Source: Nanohaloarchaea archaeon B1-Br10_U2g21 (GTDB lineage: Archaea > Nanohalarchaeota > Nanosalinia > Nanosalinales > Nanosalinaceae). From it: a stretch of DNA of 42,825 bases. A program made the translations under genes and the position numbers. The notes under the pieces were generated by a model. That model saw nothing but the letters and a program-made list of their open reading frames with translations. It was not told the origin of the DNA and did no database searches. The DNA lies in assembly GCA_001563915.1 (NCBI GenBank), contig LKMP01000006.1, positions 1 to 42,825 of the forward strand, written 5' to 3'. Below, one piece after another: positions 8,008-16,223 of this stretch (its first letter is position 1; each line of letters starts with the position of its first letter).

Positions 8008-9075
8008 TTATCTTGCTGTATATTCTTCTATTTCTGATTCTGACATCACATCATCCATCCAGATTATATCGCCTAATGAACCATCAAAGGTTTCATAGGT
8101 GCTGCTATCAAACCCTCCTATTCTTGCAGTACCCGAGTACGATAGTTCCTCCTCCCAGTCTTCTGAAGCTATTTGTTCTCCTTCTCTGTAGACTGTATAA
8201 GAGCCATCATTAATCGTTACGGCCCAGTCTTCCCATTTCCCTTCTTCAGGACCTATATCTGTAGAAAACGTGTTTTCTCCCCAGTGTCTAAATGCGATGT
8301 TGTCTGAATCTCTCCAGAGTATTACATTCCATGATCCAGATTCTCCTGACCCTGTTACTACATCTCTATCATTGTGGTTGCCTCCCCATTTTATTGAGAA
8401 CAGTATAGTCGCTGAGTCGCCTAAATCCAAGCTTTCGTCTTCTTCAGTAACAATATTTACTTTGCCGTCTTCTTCAGTATTGAAGGTTATGTGTTCTCCT
8501 CTTGAGGTAGATGACCAGTAAGCTTGATCCATTTCCCCATGATTGCTGTTTTCTGATAGATCAAAGATATGTGAGTTATTAGCATAATTGCTATTCAAAG
8601 ACCAATACGCTGCCAGCGCATCATTGCTTATAATAGAGTCTTCTAAATCAAAATTACCGGTAACAGTACCTGAAGATGTAACTCCTTCTAAATTTCCAGA
8701 GTCATAAGTAAACTCTATATCCAACTCGTTTGAGCTATCTGATTGAGATATGGGAAGCATAAGTACCTCTTCATCTCCTGCTGATACTTCAGTATTTGCA
8801 GGCAGAACAACTTCTTCTCCTTGTTGCTCAATTTTTATCTCTTTTACTTCAACTCCTGTTGAAGTCTGTGCACGTAAAACCGTTGATAATCCCTCAGAAG
8901 AGATTCCGAAATCTGTAATCGCTAAGTTCTGGCCGTGAAAACCTGATACACTTTCAACATCATGACCGCCTGTAAGCGAAAATATTGCTCCTCCGGCTAT
9001 AGCCACAACTAAAAGCATCCAACCATACGTCATCAAATACTCAATCGCAGACTGACCTTTGAGGCGACATATCAT
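8008..9075 (-). CDS. Class III signal-peptide protein with LamG-like lectin domain
   Basis: 355 residues. Starts MICRLKGQSAIEYLMTYGW, a class III signal motif plus membrane helix. The next roughly 110 residues align with the neighbour at 6176-7909 (both have SGNLEG and SGT(V/I)TGN(F/Y)). Residues about 155-355 look like a concanavalin A/LamG_3 fold: AAYWSLN at the start, a central SATILFSIKWGG strand, and the closing GDIIWMDDVMSESEIEEY typical of that family. The start is supported by a TATA box 25 nt upstream, giving a leaderless message. Probably a cell-surface carbohydrate-binding adhesin; the ligand is unknown. Confidence 0.85.
   Translation of the reverse strand: MICRLKGQSAIEYLMTYGWMLLVVAIAGGAIFSLTGGHDVESVSGFHGQNLAITDFGISSEGLSTVLRAQTSTGVEVKEIKIEQQGEEVVLPANTEVSAGDEEVLMLPISQSDSSNELDIEFTYDSGNLEGVTSSGTVTGNFDLEDSIISNDALAAYWSLNSNYANNSHIFDLSENSNHGEMDQAYWSSTSRGEHITFNTEEDGKVNIVTEEDESLDLGDSATILFSIKWGGNHNDRDVVTGSGESGSWNVILWRDSDNIAFRHWGENTFSTDIGPEEGKWEDWAVTINDGSYTVYREGEQIASEDWEEELSYSGTARIGGFDSSTYETFDGSLGDIIWMDDVMSESEIEEYTAR
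9013..9054 (-). repeat. 42-bp near-identical repeat, copy 2
   Basis: Partner of 7844-7885 with a single mismatch; encodes the same QSAIEYLMTYGWML segment in the second class III protein. Confidence 0.85.
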
Positions 9076-9095
9076 AATGAGGATTTGAAGATTCC

Positions 9096-9104
9096 AAATT
9101 TATA
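9096..9104 (-). promoter_or_regulatory. TATA box, LamG-type surface protein
   Basis: TATAAATTT on the minus strand, centred 25 nt before the ATG at 9075, so transcription should begin at or next to the start codon. Confidence 0.6.
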
Positions 9105-9137
9105 GTTAAAGGAGAAGGAGAAGTTGCTAGAGAGTTT

Positions 9138-9458
9138 TTATGGCATGAACTCTCTAGGATCTGGTGCACTAAGACTTTCTTTGGCACGATCTAGTGCTTG
9201 GATGTCTTTCCAGTACTCTGGTGCTCCATGACTGTCTATGGTTAATCCTCCTGTGCCTGAAGCTTTTCCGTTGTATTGGACGGCTTCTGCGATTTCTTCG
9301 TAGTGTTCGCCATCATAGTTCTCTAGTGCGGTTCCAATATCGTCTTGTTGGTCTAATAATGCATCGAATTCTTCGACTGCTTCTTCTGTTAGCTGTGTTC
9401 TGATTTGTGATACGTCTTGTCCGTTATACTCGTTGTTGTTTGTCATAACTGCGTCCAT
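9138..9458 (-). CDS. Hypothetical acidic helical protein
   Basis: 106 residues, acidic, mainly helical, no signal peptide or family recognised. ATG at 9458 and ATG at 9446 (MTNNNEY) are both possible; a TTTAATAA box at 9477-9484 lies 22 nt before the first and 34 nt before the second. It is 63 nt upstream of the class III lectin-like gene but that gene has its own TATA box, so it is probably a separate unit. Confidence 0.6.
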   Translation of the reverse strand: MDAVMTNNNEYNGQDVSQIRTQLTEEAVEEFDALLDQQDDIGTALENYDGEHYEEIAEAVQYNGKASGTGGLTIDSHGAPEYWKDIQALDRAKESLSAPDPREFMP

Positions 9459-9538
9459 CTCTACAGTTGTAAAGACTTATTAAACAGGGCTTTCTCATCG
9501 AAAGGAATGGTTTTTAAGAGGTGCGGGTTTTTTGCAGG

Positions 9539-10084
9539 TTATCTTTCGGCGAGATCTGTATCTATTGCTATCCATCCCCAGCTTTTCTCGATTTCGGCTC
9601 CAGGAAATACTGCTTCTCCAAAGCTTTGATCATAGTGTCCTTGAATATGACTTCCTTTTCCTATCTTGTATTCATCGAATGCCGTCATATCCTCTAGTGC
9701 TTTAGCTATTTGTTGTTCCGTGGAAGCCTTTACAGGCCCTGATTGAAGCTCAGTAACTGTGCGTTGTTCGTCGAAAGGATCTTCACCCATTGACTCATCA
9801 AATCCATATATTTCGATGAGTTTTTGGCATAGTTCTTTAGCAGAGTAATCCGCATCCATTTCATTCAGTTCTGGATATAGGCCATTATAGAGGCACAGTA
9901 GATGTGTTGCCTTGTCTTCGGCTGCAAGTTCTTCTAAACTCTGATCTATTCCTTCTAGCTCTTTTATATAGTCCCAGCGAGTTTCTTCTTTTCCTATAGG
10001 TGTTTGTAGCAGTTCTTCGCCGAGTTCTGCTGTTATGTATGCTTGTCTTGGTGTAAATTCGTATTGTTCTTGGCTTTTAGACAT
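9539..10084 (-). CDS. Hypothetical protein
   Basis: 181 residues, acidic and mostly helical in the first two thirds, ending in a short strand region (SWGWIAIDTD). No membrane segment or known motif. A GAGG ribosome-binding site lies about 12 nt before the ATG at 10084. Upstream is a TTTTAAAA box near 10147-10155 and a perfect inverted repeat at 10108-10123 around the expected transcription start, so this orphan may be under specific control. No function assigned. Confidence 0.65.
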   Translation of the reverse strand: MSKSQEQYEFTPRQAYITAELGEELLQTPIGKEETRWDYIKELEGIDQSLEELAAEDKATHLLCLYNGLYPELNEMDADYSAKELCQKLIEIYGFDESMGEDPFDEQRTVTELQSGPVKASTEQQIAKALEDMTAFDEYKIGKGSHIQGHYDQSFGEAVFPGAEIEKSWGWIAIDTDLAER

Positions 10085-10107
10085 TTTAGACTCTTTCCTC
10101 GATTTTT

Positions 10108-10123
10108 GTCAGGCCTGCCTGAC
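10108..10123. promoter_or_regulatory. 16-bp inverted repeat, candidate operator
   Basis: GTCAGGC-CT-GCCTGAC, a perfect 7-bp inverted repeat with a 2-bp spacer. It lies 24-39 nt upstream of the ATG at 10084 and at the position where transcription from the TATA box near 10151 should begin. It could be a repressor site or a short 5'-leader hairpin. Its centre contains AGGCCT, the over-represented hexamer of this window. Confidence 0.45.
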
Positions 10124-10241
10124 TTAGACTACTTTGATAGCCGCTTTTTTAAAATTTTCGAGGTATAATTACGCAGCTAGTGTTTATAGAGCCACTGCAT
10201 GTCTTGGTTATTTATTTTTTCATTACTATTTGTTGTAACTA

Positions 10242-10595
10242 ATGGGCGAAGAGTTTCACTTTGAGTACAAAGAAGGAGTTTACAGGATAGAAGACGTTGA
10301 TTCAAAAGACATGGCTTTTATGGGCCGCTATTCTGACTTAAGCGGCTCTATGCCTAATAGTCGCATTTTAAGACTGCGACTTGAGGAGTTAAGCGAGTGG
10401 GCGCGTTTAGAAGATTTTCAAGGAGAACCCTTGTACATGGATCAGGATAGAAACTTTTTGAGGCCTGACGGAGATGATTTAGTGCTTGATACTGGTGAAG
10501 AACGCTTTGAAAAAGAATTGTATTTAATGGATGCTGAAGCGCGTTTGAGAGGCGATGATGATGCCTGGACTGTAGAAAAAGCATTGAATCCTTAA
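10242..10595 (+). CDS. Hypothetical acidic protein
   Basis: 117 residues, acidic, beginning MGEEFHFEYKEGVYRIEDV. No known domain, signal peptide or membrane helix. An AT-rich TTATTTAT box lies about 30 nt before the ATG. Its last four bases overlap the stop of the convergent gene at 10592-11215, a compact arrangement seen repeatedly here. Function unknown. Confidence 0.6.
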   Translation: MGEEFHFEYKEGVYRIEDVDSKDMAFMGRYSDLSGSMPNSRILRLRLEELSEWARLEDFQGEPLYMDQDRNFLRPDGDDLVLDTGEERFEKELYLMDAEARLRGDDDAWTVEKALNP

Positions 10596-11215
10596 TCGAA
10601 GTATTCTGGTTCAATAGGTAACGCTCTGACATAGAGTTTTTCTATGAATTCCTCGATTTTTTCATTCTTATCTGCGTATTCAAAGGACTGATGAAATCCT
10701 CTAACGCTTTCTGCAAACTGTTCAGTAGTTTCAGCACTTCGGAGCGCAGTCTCTGTAAGGTCTTTTATTGATTCATAGTCTGCATCTAAGCTGCTTGGCG
10801 TGAGCTGTTGTAATTGTGCTTCTAAATGATTGAAAAATTCATCAGCTTCAGAATTATCTATATTTTCTATTTGTCCAAGTACTTTCTCATATTCTGGAAT
10901 TTCTAATTGCTGATATACTCCTACACATTTTTCAGTCATAAACTGTTCAAATTCCTGGGCTTTCTCAGAGTTTTCTTCCCCGTATTCTCCGATTTTTCTG
11001 GTCGTTTTTGAGCGAAGCGTTTCTATATCTGAGCTTTCTTCAAGTAAGTCTCCTAAATCTTGGACAAATTCTTGCTGTCTATGTTCTAAGCTTTGTAGTT
11101 CTTCCAAGTCTTTATCTGTAATGACATCTGCTGTTTCTGCTAAAGCCCACATATATTCTAACTGTATGGTTCTGCTTGTCAGGCCAAGTTCTTCAAAAAC
11201 TGTATCTAACTGCAT
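10592..11215 (-). CDS. Hypothetical alpha-helical protein
   Basis: 207 residues, almost entirely predicted helix with Glu/Gln/Leu heptad-like stretches, one Cys, and no signal peptide. It resembles in style, though not clearly in sequence, the helical orphans at 13949-14443 and 14587-15153. It could be a structural or scaffold protein. No family recognised. Confidence 0.6.
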   Translation of the reverse strand: MQLDTVFEELGLTSRTIQLEYMWALAETADVITDKDLEELQSLEHRQQEFVQDLGDLLEESSDIETLRSKTTRKIGEYGEENSEKAQEFEQFMTEKCVGVYQQLEIPEYEKVLGQIENIDNSEADEFFNHLEAQLQQLTPSSLDADYESIKDLTETALRSAETTEQFAESVRGFHQSFEYADKNEKIEEFIEKLYVRALPIEPEYFD

Positions 11216-11284
11216 CAGTAAAGAATCTATGATGTATATACTATTTTATACATATCTGGAAGCATAACTTCGCAGCAAAAATAG

Positions 11285-13723
11285 TTACAGATAAGGTATT
11301 GCTTCTATAATAGACTCCAGCATATTTCTAAGAGTTGACTGTTCTTCTTCTAATTCGTCCATTCTCTGTTCTAGTTCTTCTGTTTCATCCCTTGTTATTT
11401 GTATTTCTGCAGAATGGGTTTGATTAGCATCTTCAGGTGAGAACACGTATTCAAGTTCTATACTGCCTTCTTCTGCAAGTATTTCGTGCTCTCTGTCTTC
11501 AAGGTCTTCTTCATTGACTATATCGGTATCAGTCTGAAGGTTTGTTGTATCTTGGAAGTATGTTTCACCTTCTACTTTTAGTTCATAGTCTCCTCTAGCA
11601 GTTACGTCTTCTCCATTCTGATCTACTAGGTTGAGCGTCATTTCTTCGCCAAGTTCTGCTTCCTCTTGATCAAAGTATAGATCAAGCTCTGACTCTTTTA
11701 GCGAGTCATCTTTAACTGTGAGAGACTGGGAAAGGCTTTGATTCAGCTCCTCCGGCTCAAATAAGTATTCTAGCTCGAATTGGCCTTCCTCTCTAAGTAG
11801 TTCTTTCTGATCTTCTTCCAAATCCTGTTCAGTTAGTGTGTCTGTTTCTTCCTCTCTGATAGTAGTTGTTCCTTCACTTTGTAGCTCACCGCCCAAATAT
11901 AACTGGTAATCTCCTCCAACTGTAAGTGCTTCTCCATCTCTATCAGTTACAGACAGTATTACTTCTTCTCCAAGTTCTATCTCATTTTTATCGAACTCCA
12001 AATCCATATCTAATCTTTCTGTAACTAAAGTCATATCTGCTTCAAGCTGTTCGCCAGTATCTTCTGGCGTAAAAAAGTAATTTAGTTCTAGTTCGCCAGT
12101 TTCTGCCATTTCGGTTCTTTGTTGTTCGTTTAAATCTTGTTCATCAATAGAATCGGCTTCTCTGCTTTCAATACTTGTACGCCCATCCGAAACTAATTCT
12201 CCATCTAAAAATAATTCATAATTTCCTGAAACTCTTTCTTCTGAAGTTTGATCTTCCTCTAGCATTGCTATTTCAAATTCTTCTCCAAGTTCTGCAATAT
12301 CAGTTTCAAACTCTATATCGAGATCGGTTTCGGCCTCATAATCCGGATCTATCACTTCCACGCTATCAGATACTTGATTTTCTGTGTCTTGAGGAGTAAA
12401 AGCTATAGTCCATGTATAATAGCCTTGTTCTTCCAATATGTCGCTCGCTTCTTGATTTTGATCCGCAGTAGCCGACGTAGTGTATATCTCTTCATCATTT
12501 GTCTCCACATCTCCAGTCTCTTCTACCTCCACTTTAACTTCTCCCGCTACAGCTTCCTCCCGTCCAATTTCCTCTCCAGTATCTGGATCGAGAACAAGCA
12601 CATCAATTTCTTCTCCGGCTTCAACCTCACTTTCTGAAAATTCTAAAACAACTTCCTCTCGTTCATCACTCACTACATCAAAAGATACTGAATCCGAAGT
12701 CGTACCTCTTTCAGTTTGAAGCGCATATTCTATCTCATAATTTTTCCCTTCTTCATATTCACTATCCGTAATCCGGAGAGTCTCCGAATCTTCTTGTCCA
12801 GATACATCATTGTATTCCTGCTCAACTATTTCTCCTTCTTCATACATAGTGAGAAGGCCTGTTCTCTCAGACTCCATTATGTCTCCATTCTCATTCTGGA
12901 TCTCCATTCCAACCTCTATTTCGTCATCAATCTCAACAGCATTTTTGTCTGAAATCATCTCAACATTATCAGGGAGATCTTCAATATCACATTCTCCTGC
13001 TTCTCCATAAAGAACTCTTGATAAATCTCTGAGACTTATTCCCCCATCTTGATAATCTTCATAAGCACTATCAGCATCAAAGGCTTGACTTTCTTCGTCA
13101 AAATAGTCGATTGATGTTTCAGTTGCTCTTGCATCTGTGCAAGTCATTGTGTCAAATTGATCTATGACTAATTCTATCGTGCTATCTTCTTCATCACAAG
13201 ATTGTCCTTCATTTCCTATGATGAAGTTTCCATTCCAGTTTTGTCCTGGTTCAGTTAGCTGAATACTTTCATAGTCTATTGCTAGGCCTGATTCTTCTTT
13301 TGTTTTTAGTTCATCGCCTTCTGCTCCTATTATTGCTCCTCCGTCTCCTTCTACGTCTTCGTCTATTTCTGCTTCTGCTCCGAATACTAATCCTTCAGAA
13401 AAAGGAGTTACTTCAGGGTGCTCTACTACTACTTCTCCAAATCCGCAAATGCCGTTCTCTCCAGAGTTTAGTTCTAGATTGGGTCCGGATTCGTCGAGTT
13501 CAAATTCTGCGTCCTGATCTTCTACCGAATCATAATATATTTTTGTTAGAGTATATTCATCTTGAGTAGTTTGTTCATATCTTATGTCTTCATGACTGAA
13601 ATCAATGTTTTCTTCTTCTAAAATTAGAGAAGTTGTTTCTTCATGCTCAAAAGGGGATTCTGCAGATGCAGAGATTGATAATGCTAGGGTAAATGCTAAA
13701 ATTAGCAGTATTTTCTGTACCAT
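11285..13723 (-). CDS. Secreted Ig-like repeat protein with coiled-coil C-terminus
   Basis: 812 residues. A clear Sec signal peptide occupies residues 1-21 (ends SASA). Residues 22-260 form a unique domain with four Cys (93, 176, 195, 245), possibly two disulfides. Tandem beta-sandwich repeats of about 105 residues lie at roughly 467-568, 572-670 and 680-777, each with ELGEE near the start, a GxYELxxxG or similar strand, a (D/E)QDL or EEDL segment and a closing (F/Y)xFxPED; a diverged copy precedes them at 355-457. A short coiled coil (779-808) ends the protein. There is no C-terminal membrane anchor. The TATA box 25 nt upstream supports the ATG. Likely an extracellular stalk or adhesin. Confidence 0.75.
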   Translation of the reverse strand: MVQKILLILAFTLALSISASAESPFEHEETTSLILEEENIDFSHEDIRYEQTTQDEYTLTKIYYDSVEDQDAEFELDESGPNLELNSGENGICGFGEVVVEHPEVTPFSEGLVFGAEAEIDEDVEGDGGAIIGAEGDELKTKEESGLAIDYESIQLTEPGQNWNGNFIIGNEGQSCDEEDSTIELVIDQFDTMTCTDARATETSIDYFDEESQAFDADSAYEDYQDGGISLRDLSRVLYGEAGECDIEDLPDNVEMISDKNAVEIDDEIEVGMEIQNENGDIMESERTGLLTMYEEGEIVEQEYNDVSGQEDSETLRITDSEYEEGKNYEIEYALQTERGTTSDSVSFDVVSDEREEVVLEFSESEVEAGEEIDVLVLDPDTGEEIGREEAVAGEVKVEVEETGDVETNDEEIYTTSATADQNQEASDILEEQGYYTWTIAFTPQDTENQVSDSVEVIDPDYEAETDLDIEFETDIAELGEEFEIAMLEEDQTSEERVSGNYELFLDGELVSDGRTSIESREADSIDEQDLNEQQRTEMAETGELELNYFFTPEDTGEQLEADMTLVTERLDMDLEFDKNEIELGEEVILSVTDRDGEALTVGGDYQLYLGGELQSEGTTTIREEETDTLTEQDLEEDQKELLREEGQFELEYLFEPEELNQSLSQSLTVKDDSLKESELDLYFDQEEAELGEEMTLNLVDQNGEDVTARGDYELKVEGETYFQDTTNLQTDTDIVNEEDLEDREHEILAEEGSIELEYVFSPEDANQTHSAEIQITRDETEELEQRMDELEEEQSTLRNMLESIIEAIPYL

Positions 13724-13743
13724 AATATGACTTTTTTCTCCCC

Positions 13744-13752
13744 ATATTAAAA
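13744..13752 (-). promoter_or_regulatory. TATA box of secreted repeat protein
   Basis: TTTTAATAT on the minus strand, centred 25 nt before the ATG at 13723, predicting a leaderless message. Confidence 0.6.
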
Positions 13753-13804
13753 GTCTTTAGTCCCTTACTAGAGGATTTTTCTCTCAATGAGAAAAATAAA
13801 GAGA

Positions 13805-13887
<83 letters not shown>

Positions 13888-13948
13888 ATAGTCTATTTTT
13901 TCCTATAATTTGTGAAACGCTTTGTAACGTTAAAAATGTCGAGCCCAT

Positions 13949-14443
13949 TCAATCCGCTGCAGTAAATAATATTTGAGGCGGACGAAGAGGAGGGAATTCT
14001 GCAGGACTATCTGAAGGTGTATTTTCTAAGTAGCCTTGTACGGATACGTCAAGATTCTGGAGGTCGTGCTCTAAGGCAGTATAATTACCTATCATCAAGT
14101 CATAGTTGTCTGCTATCTCTTCTAACTTTGTATCCTCTTGTTCTTGAGCGAACTTTTTTACCTCCGCATCAAAGTCGTGCATAAAGTACTCAATGGATTT
14201 ATCCCATGCTTCTGATAAAAGCCTTGAATAGAACATCATGTCTGCATATGCCTCCTCATCAGACGATTCCTCCCATTTCACAACGTTATCCTGCGAAGAC
14301 TCAAATAATAGTGTTTGATCGGTAGTAAACGGTACTTGAGAGTGTTGTTCTGCAGCTTGAGCCAGTTTTTCACCGTATTTACGAGCATGTTCATATATAT
14401 CTCCTGCGCGATGAAAAGGACTGCAATCCATGTCTTTATCCAT
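13949..14443 (-). CDS. Hypothetical helical protein
   Basis: 164 residues, acidic and helical, with a Pro-rich C-terminal tail (EFPPLRPPQ). No signal peptide or membrane helix and no family recognised. The gene stands alone between tRNA-Leu and the similar-sized helical orphan at 14587-15153. The 143-nt gap upstream contains an 8-bp inverted repeat (ATTTGGAG at 14504 and CTCCAAAT at 14542) of unknown meaning. Confidence 0.6.
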   Translation of the reverse strand: MDKDMDCSPFHRAGDIYEHARKYGEKLAQAAEQHSQVPFTTDQTLLFESSQDNVVKWEESSDEEAYADMMFYSRLLSEAWDKSIEYFMHDFDAEVKKFAQEQEDTKLEEIADNYDLMIGNYTALEHDLQNLDVSVQGYLENTPSDSPAEFPPLRPPQILFTAAD

Positions 14444-14586
14444 ACTAATTTGTACTACCTGCTAATTTTTTATCTAATAACTATTTTCTAGTAAATTAGA
14501 GCCATTTGGAGGATTAGCTCTTGTTCATCCTAACTAGACTACTCCAAATATCGTTTTTAGCCTAATAGTATGACGATGTCTAGACT

Positions 14587-15153
14587 TCATTTCGCAACTT
14601 CTTCCTCCTCTACTGGCCCCAATATTTCCTTATAGAGCTGTGTTTCAAGTAGGCCTTCTATATCTATCCGTTCATAGTTTTCCATTCCTTTTCTCACTTT
14701 CCGGCCTTCATTTACTTCTTTTCTTATTTTTTCCAGCTCATGTTCAATATCATAGTACCTTGATTCTATCCGGTCTATCTCTGTAATAACCTGATAAAAC
14801 TGTTCCGCCTCTTCCTCAACCCACACTTTCGTTTCTGGCTCTATTTCTTGTCTTACGAACCTTATATAGTCAAATACTTCATCTAGAATTCTGTCGGTTT
14901 CTTCAATATGACTTTGTATATCGTGTTCAGAATCTATCCATTCGTCTATATTTTCTCCTTGAGCCAGATTTACTGTTTCAAGACTGAGTTCGGCAGGCCC
15001 ATTATAATTTATTTGAGAGTGTGATTGCGCAAGGCTTGCCGTCTTACTAAATTGGCCTACTAGTTTAGTATAGCTCTCTGAAAGATAGTTATCTGTTTCT
15101 TTTAATTGTTCTATAGATGAGTTATCCGTAGCCTCATAATGCTGAATCTGCAT
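14587..15153 (-). CDS. Hypothetical coiled-coil protein
   Basis: 188 residues, dominated by charged helix; residues about 75-165 look like a coiled coil (IDEWIDSEHD onward, then RIESRYYDIEHELEKI). No targeting signal or known motif. It lies between the ribosomal/RNA polymerase operon and another helical orphan, all on the minus strand, but 126 nt of AT-rich DNA upstream suggests its own promoter. Function unknown. Confidence 0.6.
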   Translation of the reverse strand: MQIQHYEATDNSSIEQLKETDNYLSESYTKLVGQFSKTASLAQSHSQINYNGPAELSLETVNLAQGENIDEWIDSEHDIQSHIEETDRILDEVFDYIRFVRQEIEPETKVWVEEEAEQFYQVITEIDRIESRYYDIEHELEKIRKEVNEGRKVRKGMENYERIDIEGLLETQLYKEILGPVEEEEVAK

Positions 15154-15279
15154 CTAGTAGTTTACACTCCGTTATTAGAACAGTTATATCTAAACTAATA
15201 TATCTATTTTTCTATATAGTAGCTTTCTTCAGCATTATCTCGCTATACTCAATGAAACGCGAGTTTATTAGAGAAAAAT

Positions 15280-15843
15280 TTACAGTCTATCTTCAAAACT
15301 TTCAAGATCATTTTTTAGTTCTTCGACTGCAGATGCTAAGAGATCTTCGTTGCTATATCCAGATGTTGATTCGATCCAGAACTTGAATTCTCCTTCTCCA
15401 GTCTTCTCATACCCTACTGTACCTCCTTGGTGTTTAGCGTGCTGATCTCCAGTCCCTAGCACAGCTGTAGCTTCAAGCTCAAGGTCTTGATTATCTTTAA
15501 GCGTTACGAGCCCAATATCATCGCTTACAGGTTCCGCTTCTTCATTGTCTGTCTGAATATCTCCAGATTTTACCTTTACAGGACCTTCTTTTTTGATTGC
15601 GATATGGAGTTCATCATCTTCATTGAACTTTTTTGGAACCGTAAATGGCACTTGTCCTAATCTATTGGCAAGTACTTCATCAAATAATCCTGACTCATTT
15701 CTCACTACATCTAGCTCTTTTATAGATAGTGTAGGAACTTTTGTCATTACTGATCTTCGAATTGCGTTTGCCATAGCTGGCGACGCATCTGTAAGTGTTG
15801 CTTCTAGTACTCCATCTTCTTCATCGCCTAGCTCAATATTCAT
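15280..15843 (-). CDS. rpoD: DNA-directed RNA polymerase subunit D (Rpo3)
   Basis: 187 residues. The N-terminal dimerisation motif [19 protein letters not shown] and the [15 protein letters not shown] segment are characteristic of archaeal subunit D (eukaryotic Rpb3/AC40, bacterial alpha). It pairs with subunit L to nucleate polymerase assembly. The protein is short against roughly 260 residues in many archaea: the cysteine-rich ferredoxin-like insert is absent and there is no Cys at all. Its ATG overlaps the rps11 stop by 4 nt, so translation is coupled. Last visible gene of the operon. Confidence 0.95.
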   Translation of the reverse strand: MNIELGDEEDGVLEATLTDASPAMANAIRRSVMTKVPTLSIKELDVVRNESGLFDEVLANRLGQVPFTVPKKFNEDDELHIAIKKEGPVKVKSGDIQTDNEEAEPVSDDIGLVTLKDNQDLELEATAVLGTGDQHAKHQGGTVGYEKTGEGEFKFWIESTSGYSNEDLLASAVEELKNDLESFEDRL

Positions 15844-16223
15844 ACTCTTCTACCTCTTTTTCCTCCCTTTTTTCTGACACCATCATGAGGGATAGGTGTA
15901 ACATCTTCAATCTGTCCTACTTCTAAATCAGATCTGGAAATTGCTCTGATTGCTGGTTGTGCTCCTTTACCAGGGATCTTAGATTTTTGTCCTCCTGGTG
16001 CTCGGACACGAATATCAACTTTTTCTAGGCCTTTCTCAATTGCTTCTTCTGATGCCTGGTCTGCTGCCTTCATTGCAGGGAATGCGCTTCCTTGTAGTCG
16101 GCCTTTGTCTGTAGCCATTCCAGAGGTTATTCTAGAAATTGTTTCTGCCCCTGTGGCGTCTGTTATATGAATTATAGTATTGTTAAAGCTTGAATAAATG
16201 TGTACTACTCCTTTCTTACTCAT
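15840..16223 (-). CDS. rps11: 30S ribosomal protein S11 (uS11)
   Basis: 127 residues from ATG at 16223 ([17 protein letters not shown]). The frame stays open upstream, but that extension lies inside rps4 and is low-complexity Lys/Arg, so it is not used. [15 protein letters not shown], AAxxASEEA-like and RVRAPGGQ segments and the basic tail [10 protein letters not shown] are typical of uS11, which sits on the platform near the mRNA exit. Its start overlaps the end of rps4 by 8 nt and its stop overlaps rpoD by 4 nt. Confidence 0.95.
   Translation of the reverse strand: MSKKGVVHIYSSFNNTIIHITDATGAETISRITSGMATDKGRLQGSAFPAMKAADQASEEAIEKGLEKVDIRVRAPGGQKSKIPGKGAQPAIRAISRSDLEVGQIEDVTPIPHDGVRKKGGKRGRRV

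Noticed and set aside
14504-14549. 8-bp inverted repeat ATTTGGAG/CTCCAAAT as an operator
   Set aside because: The 30-nt spacer and its distance from the TATA region of the downstream gene give no regulatory logic; kept only as a note in the gene entry.
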